A stretch of DNA of 64,000 nucleotides, taken from the NCBI GenBank assembly GCA_949710005.1, contig OX453272.1, positions 25,465,891 through 25,529,890 of the forward strand. Direction: 5' to 3'. Shown piece after piece: positions 34,397 to 44,000 of the stretch. The number at the start of each line of letters is the position of its first letter. Position 1 is the first letter of the stretch. The DNA is from Ricordea florida. Its lineage: Eukaryota > Cnidaria > Anthozoa > Corallimorpharia > Ricordeidae. A program made the translations under genes and the position numbers. The notes below the pieces were generated by a model, which did no database searches, was not told the origin of the DNA, and worked only from the letters and a program-made list of their open reading frames with translations.

Positions 34397-34993
34397 TCAG
34401 CGTTCTCGACCGGTTAGATCCTTTAATATTTCCGCACGAACCTCCGTTCTTATCTGATTCATATTTAAGTTTTTTTCTGTATCTTTCCTAGTTTTTTGAC
34501 GGATTTCAAGTTTTAGTTTTTCAAACTTTTCCACCTCTGATAAAATTAGAGAAAATTCTTGGTCAGATATAGCATTATCTTTTAGTGCCTTTGAAACCAA
34601 GTCGTGAATGGTATTTACTTTTGCTTTTGCCAGAGAAACTGTCTGTTCATGTTTACTAACTTTATTGGAAAGTCGTTTAGAAGCCGCACCGAATCCAACC
34701 GATATCCCTCCACAAATACCTCCCACCGCTCCTAATGGGATACCAACAGCAGCACCAAAACCAGTAAGGGAAGTTCCAAGCCCACTTGCAGATAAAACAA
34801 CTGAAAACATCCCACTACCAACACTGATTTTTGTGAATATTCCTCTTGCTCTATTGTATTTTTTCCTTACATCCTCATAATGTTTTATTTCCTTTTGAAG
34901 ATTATTTAGTACTTCACATGACTTTTGTAGTCTGAAATTATTTGGATCACCATTAATAGGTAATTGTGGATAAATTCTATTGTAGTCTTCCAT
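34397..34993 (-). CDS. Small Polinton protein with Gly-rich hydrophobic core
   Basis: The ATG at 34993 (MEDYNRIYPQLPING) is preferred over upstream non-ATG starts because a TTTAAAGATATCGTACTG motif lies just before it (35010-35027). The 198-residue product has a helical N-terminal part (NNLQKEIKHYEDVRKK), then a long Gly/Ala/Val stretch (GLGTSLTGFGAAVGIP to GGISVGFGAA) that could be membrane-inserting, and a charged coiled-coil C-terminus (KLEIRQKTRKDTEKN). The following gene starts beyond the motif. Function unknown; membrane association is suggested by hydrophobicity only. Confidence 0.65.
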   Translation of the reverse strand: MEDYNRIYPQLPINGDPNNFRLQKSCEVLNNLQKEIKHYEDVRKKYNRARGIFTKISVGSGMFSVVLSASGLGTSLTGFGAAVGIPLGAVGGICGGISVGFGAASKRLSNKVSKHEQTVSLAKAKVNTIHDLVSKALKDNAISDQEFSLILSEVEKFEKLKLEIRQKTRKDTEKNLNMNQIRTEVRAEILKDLTGRER

Positions 34994-35009
34994 ATTGTAT
35001 TTTACTGAA

Positions 35010-35027
35010 CAGTACGATATCTTTAAA
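35010..35027 (-). promoter_or_regulatory. Polinton promoter-like motif (TTTAAAGATATCGTACTG)
   Basis: It matches the three exact TTTAAAGATTTCTTACTG copies at 16 of 18 positions and places TTTAAA 29-34 bp upstream of the ATG at 34993. Confidence 0.7.
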
Positions 35028-35045
35028 TAAATTCGGAAAGGTAAG

Positions 35046-36218
35046 TTATCGTCTATTCTTTTTAAATTGTTCCACAAAATATAGAACTACAGCCATTATC
35101 AACAACCAAGCGTTCTTACCTAAAAATCCAATAACCTCACCTGCTGTTTTGAATAGAAAGCTTACTATTGCACCGACCATTCCCGGTAATATTTCACCGA
35201 GTTTCTTACCAATAGTGTTCAAACCATTTCCCAAACCTTTACCTAATGTGGTTAGTCCTTTAGAAAGATTAGAAACTATAACACCAATTACTACACCTAC
35301 AGCACTCACAACCGCAAAGACTGTAAAACCATACTTTTTGAATATAGCCTTTACACGATCACGTAATGGTAGTCTTTTAAGTATTTCATCATTTCGTCTC
35401 TCGATATCACCTATTTTTTCTTGATTGTAAATTCTATTCTTTCTCAATAGTTCTTGCAATTCATTAACCCTAGATTGTAAACGATCTCTACTTTGTTCTA
35501 CCTTTCTTAAATTGGACTGACTCTTATCACTTTTTTCTAGCTCGTCTTTGTATCGATTTATTTCACTCAAAAGTTTCTCAGCCCCTGTTTTAGCTTCTAT
35601 CTTTTGTTTAACAGCTGCATCTAAATAGCTATCTTTTTCTGCTATTGTTACTTGTTGCTTCTCAATGAATTCATACAGATCTTTTTCTTTAGCAGCATAT
35701 CGTTCTATCTCTTTAGGATATACTTCTATTGTTGCCCTTAATCCCGACGCGATATTATTTAATTCTTTATTGGCTTCATTAGCTTCATTCAATTCATCAA
35801 TTAGTCTATTATTATTTTGAATAAGAGTCTCAGAATCAATACCAAGTGCCCTCCTAATTGTAATAGGAAGTGAATCAATATTTTTTACCAAATCACCATT
35901 TGGTTTAATAAGTAAATGCTCTTTATTATCTTCTCTAATAGTCATTCTAACCCATACCCCTCCCTCATCATCGATTCTTGCACCGAATGGTGAATTTAGT
36001 GGATTGAAATTGTAGTATTTTTCTTGTATCTTTTTTAAAGCTCGAGATCTATTATCATATTGTTCTTCTCGTTCTCTCACATTATCCTCCACATAATTAG
36101 GATTTTGAATAGTTGTGGATGTTCTTGCGGGCGGAGTCATTTCAATATTTTCTCTATCATCATCATCACCTAGATCGGGCGGGTTAAAGTCTGGCATTAA
36201 TGGATCTTCTTCTGTCAT
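35046..36218 (-). CDS. 390-residue coiled-coil and membrane protein
   Basis: The acidic N-terminus (MTEEDPLMPDFNPPDLGDDD) is followed by a compact region with GVWVRMTIREDNKEH. A long Lys/Glu coiled coil spans about residues 130-265 (EEANKELNNIASGLRATIE ... SQSNLRKVEQSRDRLQSRV). The C-terminal 90 residues alternate hydrophobic and Gly-rich segments (FAVVSAVGVVIGVIVSNL, GEILPGMVGAIVSFLFK, AWLLIMAVVLYFV) and end in basic residues. Start is fixed by the TTTAAAGATTTCTTACTG copy at 36233-36250. It is a candidate virion-associated or membrane-acting protein; no homologue can be named from the sequence alone. Confidence 0.65.
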   Translation of the reverse strand: MTEEDPLMPDFNPPDLGDDDDRENIEMTPPARTSTTIQNPNYVEDNVREREEQYDNRSRALKKIQEKYYNFNPLNSPFGARIDDEGGVWVRMTIREDNKEHLLIKPNGDLVKNIDSLPITIRRALGIDSETLIQNNNRLIDELNEANEANKELNNIASGLRATIEVYPKEIERYAAKEKDLYEFIEKQQVTIAEKDSYLDAAVKQKIEAKTGAEKLLSEINRYKDELEKSDKSQSNLRKVEQSRDRLQSRVNELQELLRKNRIYNQEKIGDIERRNDEILKRLPLRDRVKAIFKKYGFTVFAVVSAVGVVIGVIVSNLSKGLTTLGKGLGNGLNTIGKKLGEILPGMVGAIVSFLFKTAGEVIGFLGKNAWLLIMAVVLYFVEQFKKNRR

Positions 36219-36232
36219 GATTTTTTACTCAT

Positions 36233-36250
36233 CAGTAAGAAATCTTTAAA
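36233..36250 (-). promoter_or_regulatory. Polinton promoter motif, exact copy
   Basis: TTTAAAGATTTCTTACTG on the minus strand; the T-run box is 27-32 bp before the ATG at 36218. Confidence 0.8.
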
Positions 36251-36282
36251 CTAATCATACAATGAAATTCAAACTCTATCAC

Positions 36283-36675
36283 CTAAAAGAATTTACTAGC
36301 CATATAACCCAATGCCAACATACCACCACCTACATATGCCATTTCACCCATTTTTTGGTTGTCACTTGGTCTATAATAATCAGAGAATTTTGGTTCATGT
36401 GTCTCACTATACAATTTCAAAGCTTCATCAGTATTGGAAATATTTTTTGAAGCTTGGTATTTATCATCCTTTTGTTGTACTTTCCAATCAATTAGTTTCT
36501 GTCTATTTTCCTGATATGTAGCATAATCTTTTTGATATTTTTCTAATGCCTTATCATGTCTTATTTTTTCTGTATCCGTTTTATCACCTGAGAGATATTT
36601 TGCAAGATATGATCCACCAACAAAGGCAGTTGCATTCAATATAGCTCCTCCAAACATCATTGCTAGTGCCGCCAT
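36283..36675 (-). CDS. Small Polinton protein with two hydrophobic ends
   Basis: Residues 1-28 (MAALAMMFGGAILNATAFVGG) and 112-128 (AYVGGGMLALGYMASKFF) are hydrophobic, and the middle is a Lys/Glu-rich helix (EKYQKDYATYQENRQKLIDW). That is the profile of a small hairpin membrane protein of 130 residues. The promoter box is not as clear here: TTTAAA lies at 36678-36683, too near the first ATG, so translation might begin at MMFGG (36660 or 36657). Confidence 0.55.
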   Translation of the reverse strand: MAALAMMFGGAILNATAFVGGSYLAKYLSGDKTDTEKIRHDKALEKYQKDYATYQENRQKLIDWKVQQKDDKYQASKNISNTDEALKLYSETHEPKFSDYYRPSDNQKMGEMAYVGGGMLALGYMASKFF

Positions 36676-36718
36676 TTTTTAAATTTGAGGTTATTCTCCT
36701 TTAGGTCGGGTTTCCTCC

Positions 36719-36937
36719 TCACATCGGTAAAATCTTTTGATCCTCTAAATATGTTTTTAGGTACATACTACCGGATAGGACAGCTACCCATTTAGCATAA
36801 TTTGTAATACTTGACGAGGGATCGTTCATAAATGATTCTTTCATAGCCTTTTTAGCTACATATCCAACTCCAGCTGCTAATCCGATAAGGACGGCTGAAT
36901 CAGTAACAGTTTTCACAAGTTTGTTTTCAGTTGACAT
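36719..36937 (-). CDS. 72-residue membrane-associated Polinton protein
   Basis: A short protein (MSTENKLVKTVTDSAVLIG) has two hydrophobic segments (residues 14-27 and about 48-60). An exact promoter motif at 36952-36969 sets the start and argues that this small ORF is real. Function unknown. Confidence 0.6.
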   Translation of the reverse strand: MSTENKLVKTVTDSAVLIGLAAGVGYVAKKAMKESFMNDPSSSITNYAKWVAVLSGSMYLKTYLEDQKILPM

Positions 36938-36951
36938 AATTTTTTACTAAA

Positions 36952-36969
36952 CAGTAAGAAATCTTTAAA
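36952..36969 (-). promoter_or_regulatory. Polinton promoter motif, exact copy
   Basis: TTTAAAGATTTCTTACTG on the minus strand, with TTTAAA 27-32 bp before the ATG at 36937. Confidence 0.8.
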
Positions 36970-37001
36970 TCGCTTAGCGGGTCCGTAGGAAACTACTTTT
37001 C

Positions 37002-37460
37002 TCATATCATTGCTATTTTCGGAGTTGGTTGAGGTTGCGTTTGGGAGGGTTGTGTGGGAATATTTGATGGTGGTGGTCTTTGTGGAACTTGGGATAAATC
37101 AGGTATTCTGTTTTTATAATATCTCATAAACACGTCAAATGCAGTAAACCCTATTCCAACAATAGATAATACAGTAGTAAAAGATAGCTCTGGAATCCAT
37201 GCTTTTCCATTTTCTTCTTCTTCATTGTAATTTTCTGCTTTGGTTTCACTCTCATTTTTAATATCAGCTTGTTCCTTTTCACGTTTCATTTCCCTAGCTA
37301 ACGCTTCTTTTGCTTTTTTATTATATTCAGCTAATTTCTTACCAGCAGCGACTTTTTTAGGATCTTTATCTTTAACAGCTTTCTTATTTTTAGTAGTGGG
37401 TGGATCCATTCCTCCGGGGCTCTTCGGGACTGTAATTTGTTCAACAACTTCTTCAGACAT
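37002..37460 (-). CDS. Lys-rich protein with one TM segment and Pro/Gln tail
   Basis: The N-terminal 70 residues are strongly basic (KNKKAVKDKDPKKVAAGKK). A single hydrophobic helix (FTTVLSIVGIGFTAFDVFM) lies at about 95-113. The C-terminal 35 residues are Pro/Gln-rich (QRPPPSNIPTQPSQTQPQP). This suits a single-pass membrane or DNA-condensing structural protein, but no family can be named. An exact promoter motif lies upstream (37477-37494). Confidence 0.6.
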   Translation of the reverse strand: MSEEVVEQITVPKSPGGMDPPTTKNKKAVKDKDPKKVAAGKKLAEYNKKAKEALAREMKREKEQADIKNESETKAENYNEEEENGKAWIPELSFTTVLSIVGIGFTAFDVFMRYYKNRIPDLSQVPQRPPPSNIPTQPSQTQPQPTPKIAMI

Positions 37461-37476
37461 GATTTTTTTTACATAA

Positions 37477-37494
37477 CAGTAAGAAATCTTTAAA
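37477..37494 (-). promoter_or_regulatory. Polinton promoter motif, exact copy
   Basis: TTTAAAGATTTCTTACTG on the minus strand, with TTTAAA 29-34 bp before the ATG at 37460. Confidence 0.8.
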
Positions 37495-37505
37495 TCATGT
37501 CATGC

Positions 37506-38066
37506 TCAGTAGACAGTATCATATCCGCTAGCAGCCTGCTCAGTTGTGTTGGCATTATCTGATTCCTTCCTTAATCGGTCGGTATTTGTTCTTGTAACTT
37601 CTTGGATTTTACTTATTTTAACATGTTTAGCAACTTGGAATAATCCGCTAGCAAGTGCTGCCAACCTTCCTGCTTTCAATGCTAAGAGACCTACAATGTT
37701 TGTTAGTTCACGATTAACCAAATCATCATTCTTCAAATCCGCACAAAGAGCTTCTATATCATCCACGGGAACTATGTAAGAAATGACTTGAGAAACTAAT
37801 TGAAGAGATGAATCTACCAATCCACCACTAATTTTCTTACCCAATACTACCTGATATCGATTATAATATTTTTCAACATCTTTTACCGATAGTTTCTTTA
37901 TATCACCCAGACTCATATCAACCCCTAAATATTCCTTTGTAGTTCCAAGGGATGCGAGAATAGCTAGTGATTCTTGTTTTATTTCAAGTTCATTATCATC
38001 ATTATCTTTTACCACAGTCTTTCCTCCAGTCTTTTCTTCTTCTATATAATCTTCAACTTCTGTCAT
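37506..38066 (-). CDS. Uncharacterised 186-residue Polinton protein
   Basis: It is acidic at the N-terminus (MTEVEDYIEEEKTGGK) and helical, with an Ala/Leu-rich hydrophobic stretch (IVGLLALKAGRLAALASGLF) at about residues 123-142. No catalytic motif is visible. It sits directly downstream of the packaging ATPase and could be a virion or packaging accessory protein, but nothing in the sequence proves it. A variant promoter box (38091-38102) precedes it. Confidence 0.6.
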   Translation of the reverse strand: MTEVEDYIEEEKTGGKTVVKDNDDNELEIKQESLAILASLGTTKEYLGVDMSLGDIKKLSVKDVEKYYNRYQVVLGKKISGGLVDSSLQLVSQVISYIVPVDDIEALCADLKNDDLVNRELTNIVGLLALKAGRLAALASGLFQVAKHVKISKIQEVTRTNTDRLRKESDNANTTEQAASGYDTVY

Positions 38067-38090
38067 CTTATAATTTTCTAATAATACAAA

Positions 38091-38102
38091 GATTCTTTTA
38101 AA
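38091..38102 (-). promoter_or_regulatory. Variant promoter box
   Basis: TTTAAAAGAATC on the minus strand places TTTAAA 31-36 bp before the ATG at 38066. Confidence 0.5.
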
Positions 38103-38724
38103 TCACCTCAGGGATCTCCAAATAACATTGAAATGGATAACGTAAACACAAACAGAGTCTAGAATATTTTTCAGTTTTCAGGAGTTGCACAAACTTTTTA
38201 CATGTTTCAGAGTCCAAATCACCTCCATAATCTTCAAAAAGCATCTTCATACCTTTCTGCGAGGGATTATGAAATGAAACAACACAAGCTACATTTTCAC
38301 GGAATGGTTTTGCTATCGATGTTAATTGCTGAGTCAGAACCCAAACTGATAACCCATGATGTCTTCCAGAGAATGCTAAATCTATAAACTTGTTTGATCG
38401 TTTTTTCAAATCATTAGAAACAGCACAATCATCTAAAATTATTAATGTATTTGTTCCAGAAAATAAAGTTTGACAATCAGTTAATAACTCATTAATCTCA
38501 TCAATGTTACTAGCATCGGGTGATAATACATAGAAATGTTTATCTTTATTAGCAAAATTATGATAGGTTTTATTTTTATAAAAAGTCGGGCATATTAGAA
38601 CAATGTATTCAAAAACTTTTCGGAATGGTCCTCGGAGCTGATCTATGATGTACTTTGTCTTTCCACAATTTGTTGGCCCGGTTATAATACAATGAAAAGG
38701 AATTTTATCTCGTAATTCTTCCAT
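38098..38724 (-). CDS. Packaging ATPase of the FtsK/HerA (A32-like) type
   Basis: Walker A is CIITGPTNCGKTKYIID (residues about 13-29) and Walker B is TLIILDDCA (about 92-100) with paired acidic residues. SVWVLTQQLTSIAKPFRENV supplies the polar sensor-like segment (Gln) typical of A32-type genome-packaging ATPases. The length (208 residues) fits Polinton and virophage homologues. It would power entry of element DNA into a capsid. It lies 7 bp downstream of the capsid gene, on the same strand, as in other Polintons. The reading frame is undamaged. Confidence 0.85.
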   Translation of the reverse strand: MEELRDKIPFHCIITGPTNCGKTKYIIDQLRGPFRKVFEYIVLICPTFYKNKTYHNFANKDKHFYVLSPDASNIDEINELLTDCQTLFSGTNTLIILDDCAVSNDLKKRSNKFIDLAFSGRHHGLSVWVLTQQLTSIAKPFRENVACVVSFHNPSQKGMKMLFEDYGGDLDSETCKKFVQLLKTEKYSRLCLCLRYPFQCYLEIPEVI

Positions 38725-38731
38725 CTTTTAA

Positions 38732-39976
38732 CTAATACATGATTGATCTTAAGTTTGAATTCATTATCTCCATTAACGCATCAGCTACAACAAACATGTA
38801 ACAGGTCATAATACCAGATCCGCTAAGTTTTCTTTTAATTTCTATTTTTACACCATCTTGTGCATTGTTTAAGGCCAGACCCCCTCCATGAATACCATTA
38901 TTTGGGTTAGTTCTCAAATCTATCCACAGAGCAAACTTATCACCATAAAAATCCTTTTCTTTTACCGAGTGAAACGATTGACTAAAAGGGGGAGCGAAAC
39001 GTTTCTTTACCGACTCCCAAAGATCTGATGGTACCATTCCCTTAGAGTAGAAACGATTTGGAACACCATTAACATCGATATTGATTGAGGTGATACCTGG
39101 ATTGAAAAAATTCTCAGAGTTACGTGCTCCTCCACCGTATGGTAATGTAAACAAACATAATATACCTGTAATTGACCTTCTAGGTAGATTAATATGCTGG
39201 TTTATAACACTATCAGTAGGTCTGGATATGGTGAAAGTTTTGTGTAGAGTGACATTCTCGTAAAAGAATCCTTTACCAACCTGATAAGCTGCCTGTGCCT
39301 CACGAGCTAAGTATTCGCTTGATATACAAGAATATTCCAACTCAAGGTTTGTGATTTTATAAGTTGGAGCCTTGGTCGTATCAGAATAAACAACAATATC
39401 ATGAACTGGAGCTAGTGTAATCTCAAATATTAGTTGATGATCCAACGCCTTTGGATAGAAAACCCCGTGATCGTTGAGAATAGGATGATTTAGTGGGATG
39501 TGGTACTTGGTGTTGTGTACTACTGCAAGAGCTAATTCCTTAGCATCTGTGTCTACCTTATCTCCCGCATTTGTCCTTAGCTTCCTCATGTTTACAGAAG
39601 AAATACCTTGCCTTAATCTATCCTCTCGTTCTTCATCTGTTAAGAATAAGTCATGGTAGGTTTGAAATATATCGTATCTTTAAGTATCCTGTAATGTTTC
39701 ACCACCAAAAAGAACTTTTAGTCTGGATACAAGATTACTACCTACATTATTCACGAGGGTGTTATCTTCATGACCATCAACAGTTAAGTTAAATACTAGA
39801 TATACGCTTCCTGGTACAATCACTAAATTTTCTGAAAGTTTAGGAATATTTATATATAATGTTTCTCCGGGGTTGGCTGATGATGGGTTTAGTGTAATTC
39901 TATTCAATGTTGATTCCGCTTTCAAACCGAGCGGTACTCTAGGAATCCTGTTTGGGTTAATTTTTTCAGAAGTCAT
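38732..39976 (-). pseudogene. Major capsid protein homologue (double jelly roll), in-frame stop
   Basis: One frame extends from the ATG at 39976 to 38732 with a single TAA at 39680-39682, which ends the first part after LKVLFGGETLQDT. The second part keeps the same frame without shift, so the lesion is one stop codon, about 99 codons from the start. The first part includes SANPGETLYINIPKLSENLV, the second ITGILCLFTLPYGGG and a hydrophobic C-terminus. Place (beside the ATPase, divergent from integrase), length (about 414 codons) and sequence suit the Polinton/adintovirus hexon-type capsid. A stop-codon readthrough or a sequencing error cannot be excluded. Confidence 0.7.
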
Positions 39977-40009
39977 ATTGATTTATAAGATACTTTGGCT
40001 AATCTTTAA
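39977..40009. promoter_or_regulatory. Bidirectional 33-bp region between capsid and integrase genes
   Basis: The capsid gene (minus) and integrase (plus) diverge from here. The capsid TTTAAAGATT box (minus, 40001-40010) overlaps the integrase ATG at 40010; ATTTATAAG (39981-39989) is a TATA-like box about 25 bp before integrase. Confidence 0.6.
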
Positions 40010-41008
40010 ATGAGTTCAGACTTATCGAAAAATTTCAGTAGGATATATTATTCAACTGATGGGTATTGGAAAGGATATTCTGCAATTCCTAAATTAGCTG
40101 AAAAAGCAAAAGTAAGTGAATATGTGGCAAAACAATGGTTAGAGAAACAGGCAATATGGCAAATATATCTACCAGCTCCAAAATATATACCTAGACCACA
40201 CTGGACTGTAGATAAACCTAATCAGATTCACCAAGCAGATTTATTATTTTTACCGCATGACAGAGTTGGAAGAAAAACATATAAATATGCATTAGTTGTG
40301 GTTGATGTTGCCTCAAGATATAAAGATGCAGAACCATTAACCTCAAAAGAAAGTCATGAGATATCCAAAGCTTTTGAAAAAATATATTCCAGAAAAATGA
40401 AATATCCTAAAACATTAATGGTTGATCCTGGAAGAGAATTTATGGGTGATGTTACAAAACTTATGAATTACCATAATGTGAAAATACAGAGAAGTGAAGC
40501 TGGAAACCATAGAGCTCAAGCATTTGTTGAAAGAGCAAATAGAACATTAAGTGAACGATTATTTAGTCATCAATATGCACAAGAAATGATTAGTGATGAT
40601 CTATCTAGAGTATGGGTGAAACGATTACCTGATATTTTGAAAACTTTGAATAATACACCTACGAGAATAACTGGTAAAGAACCTGATAAAGCTATAAAAA
40701 TGAAAGAGGTTGATATTGAACCTAAAAAGTATAAGCGAGTTGTTGGACTTGATGAGGTGAGGTTGCCAATTGAGGGTAAAGTTAGATACTTACTTGCTCC
40801 TGGTGAACTTGAGGGTGGAGAACGAAGAAGAGCTACTGATCCAATTTGGAGTATTAAGATTTATGATATTTCTAGGAGTGTGGTTTCATCCAATCAGCCA
40901 ATTTTATATTATTTAGTAGATGGTCCTAGGCGTGGTTTTGTGAGGGAAGAACTACAGATTGTACCTTATGATACTGAACTACCACCCGATTCTGTTTTGA
41001 AAAGATAA
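40010..41008 (+). CDS. INT: Polinton RVE-family integrase
   Basis: Residues 1-70 form an N-terminal helix-turn-helix-like domain (STDGYWKGYSAIPKLAEKAK). The catalytic core shows HQADLLFL (first Asp), MVDPGREF (second Asp), and 35 residues later AFVERANRTL (Glu), a complete D,D-35-E triad. The C-terminal part (about 240-332, WSIKIYDISRSVV, FVREELQIVP) resembles a small chromodomain-like beta domain. Length 332 residues. It would join element ends to target DNA. Its 3' end overlaps the polymerase 3' end by 43 bp tail to tail. No defect is seen. Confidence 0.9.
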   Translation: MSSDLSKNFSRIYYSTDGYWKGYSAIPKLAEKAKVSEYVAKQWLEKQAIWQIYLPAPKYIPRPHWTVDKPNQIHQADLLFLPHDRVGRKTYKYALVVVDVASRYKDAEPLTSKESHEISKAFEKIYSRKMKYPKTLMVDPGREFMGDVTKLMNYHNVKIQRSEAGNHRAQAFVERANRTLSERLFSHQYAQEMISDDLSRVWVKRLPDILKTLNNTPTRITGKEPDKAIKMKEVDIEPKKYKRVVGLDEVRLPIEGKVRYLLAPGELEGGERRRATDPIWSIKIYDISRSVVSSNQPILYYLVDGPRRGFVREELQIVPYDTELPPDSVLKR

Positions 41009-44000
41009 TGTCCGATAGCATAAGTACGTATTCCATCTTTACAAATTATTCTCTTATCATCATCAGCAGATAGTGCAACTTTATTAATGGTTTCAGTATA
41101 AACATCATGTAAGTGACTTTTAATTACATTCATCCGTCTCATCTGTGGTTCTTTATTGAATAGACAATCCTTATAATCATCAAAGCTTATGTTCTTTTTT
41201 ACTACTGCCTTCTTCATTCCCTTACATTTCTTTTCTTCTTCACCTTCATCCATCCTGTAGGAGTAAAGCTTAGCTCGTAGACCAACAAATTCAGTTATCT
41301 GCCTGCCACCAGCTTCATCTTTAAACATATTGATAACTTTCTTATTCACACCAGTCTCAATACCTGATGGATGGTTTTTAGGAAAATTACTGGTATCGAA
41401 CATTTCTCTCACATCTGGACTAATATCTTTATAGAAATCTTCTGTTTCTATTACATATACAAGGCTGTCCGTATCTGTAAACAACAATTTTGCTTTTTCT
41501 CCATATTTAGGTTTTATATAATTATAGTGAAAGTTATACATTATTGTTTTACTTAGATCCAGAATGCACATACCTAAGTAAACAGGTTTATTGAATACTA
41601 ACTTTGTTTTCTTCATGTGGATGGCTACAAGATTTTCACAAAAGATAGTACGATGCTGATAGTTAGGTTTTGATATTAATTTTTTCGCATCTTTTTCATT
41701 AGTAACCAATCGTACGTCCACCCTTTTTCTAATGTTTTCCATGGTTTTACCAAATACGGAGTTATTCATAAGCTTGAAGAAATCTTTCTCAAAATCGTTA
41801 TTTGCTTTAGCTCTGAGGCTGGTATTCAAGTCAATGTATGGTTTTAACCAAGCCGACTCTTTGAATTTAATACCTCTATGAATTTTTGTAACTTTTAATC
41901 CAAGACTTTCATAAAGTTTTAGTGTTTCATGATGAACAACATACTTTACCTTATTGTTTAGGTTTGGAATCAATTTCTCAACCTTATTAACGAAAAGTCT
42001 CTCTGGAGCAAGCGGGTAATCATTATGTAAATCATGAAGGCGAGTTGGGTATTCTAAATCAACCTCTAGTATGCAAGGGATATTTTTCCAGTATGTAAGC
42101 TCTTTTTCATTCATCCATCTAAAACCGTGAGTAGGTAGTGGTTTACTCATTGCCCCTCCATATAAATTATTTGCATCGAGATATATAATATAATTTATTA
42201 TTTTGTTAATATCAAAGTTGATCATGTAGGGGTTGTTAGCTTTACCATATCTAGTAGAAATCATAGAGACACCACCCCGAATACCTTTCTCAACCATAAG
42301 TAGCATATCGATGTCAGTTAGCAACTCCAAATTCACTTTTGTTAACTTTAATGCTGCATCCCAAGCTAGTCCAGGCGCTGTATAATACCAAGCAGGATCC
42401 AATCCATAGTTTTTACTACAAACATCTCTAAAGTTCTCGAATACATCCGCTAAAAGTAGTACATCTGACTCAAGATATAGGTCGTGATATTCCCTCATTG
42501 TTTTCATATTGAAGGTTTCCCATACCTTTTTAGCATGTTGGTAGTTATCTTCTGTTATATCTTCATCGTTGAGTTTTGAGTAGAATGCATCCTTTGGTGG
42601 AAGTTGGGTTGCATTGAGTTTATCTAATCCATCAAACCAATCATATGGAAATACACCCTTTCTCAACAATGACTTTGATTCTTCACCTTTATAGAAAATA
42701 TTTAAGTTTTTGAAAGATTCTTTTGGTAGATTAGTTACTAATTTATCTAGACTTGTTGCCATAAATTTAAATGAATCTATGAATCTAATATCTCGCTTCA
42801 CCTCAACCTGCCTACCTTCTTTATTTGTAAATGTATCAACCACAATCTGTTTTGTGAAAGAAATATACTTTTCCTCATTATTAGGTATGCAGTTTATATT
42901 ACCTTTTGTTGTACCAAGATTCTTGATAAAAAGATGAGCGTCATATCCAGATAGGTTGTGAAATATTACTGGGAAGAACTTTGGAATCTTGTAATTTAAG
43001 TTACATTCTTTATGAGCTGCTCCTCTATACTTTCCTGTAAGGTGACAGTGATCTAATACCTTATCTTTACCCAATTCGCCCTCACATATATGACAGTGAG
43101 TAGCATTTTTATAGTCTTTTTTATCCATTTCTGACATATCCTCCACCTTCTTATGGTATTTTGACTTATTGTAAATTTTCTTAATATCCAACTCCAAATT
43201 ATCTACAAATATCTGTGGGATATCATCATCTGGGGATTCGGCAGTGTATTGTACAAGCTCGGGTGGAAATATTTTATCATCAAAAGACTTTATGAGATAG
43301 CTGAATCCTGATGCTTTATGTTTCTGGTATTGATTAGTAAAACTTTCACTTTCATCTGGTGAGCAGGTATGTATTTTCTCTGGAAAGCTCTCAAAGTCTG
43401 CATATACAACAAATGGTACTCGCATTTTTCTATTATAATTATTGAATTTAATATACTTGGGATTTCCATCTTTATCTTTAGGCATATCAATCTTGACTTC
43501 TTCATTTGTGGTGCAATATTCAAGATGTTTTTCCAATGATTTTTCTGTGGGGAAAGAGTTGTAACATCTACGACAAAATTCACGTTTGTGTTGATTATTA
43601 TTTATTTGTGATGATACAAGTCTACTAAAATTCTTTATCCAACAGTAGTGGTGATTTCCTTCATCATTCGATATTAGAAGTAATTCAATCAAATAACCTC
43701 TTTGTTTCTTACTTATTCTTAGTGGGTATACTTCACCTTTATCTTTATCAAATCCATGGACGTTAATCGTATAATAGGGATTTTGCTTTTCAAACTTATC
43801 AATATGTTTCCATTCAACGGGGAACTCCATTCCTGACCAGTCAAACTTCTCAGAGTTCTCTCTCATTTGTTTATTTAGTGTTTGTGGATCTTTCTCTTTA
43901 GGAAACACAGCGGAAGTTACTGCCCACTTGAAACACTCATTATCATTCACATTCTTAACGTTTATAATTGCTTGCTTGGATGCTAATTTTGATGGTAATG

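Noticed and set aside
43290..43583. Minus-strand ORF within the polymerase
   Set aside because: It overlaps the polymerase in another frame; the polymerase frame has clear motifs here.
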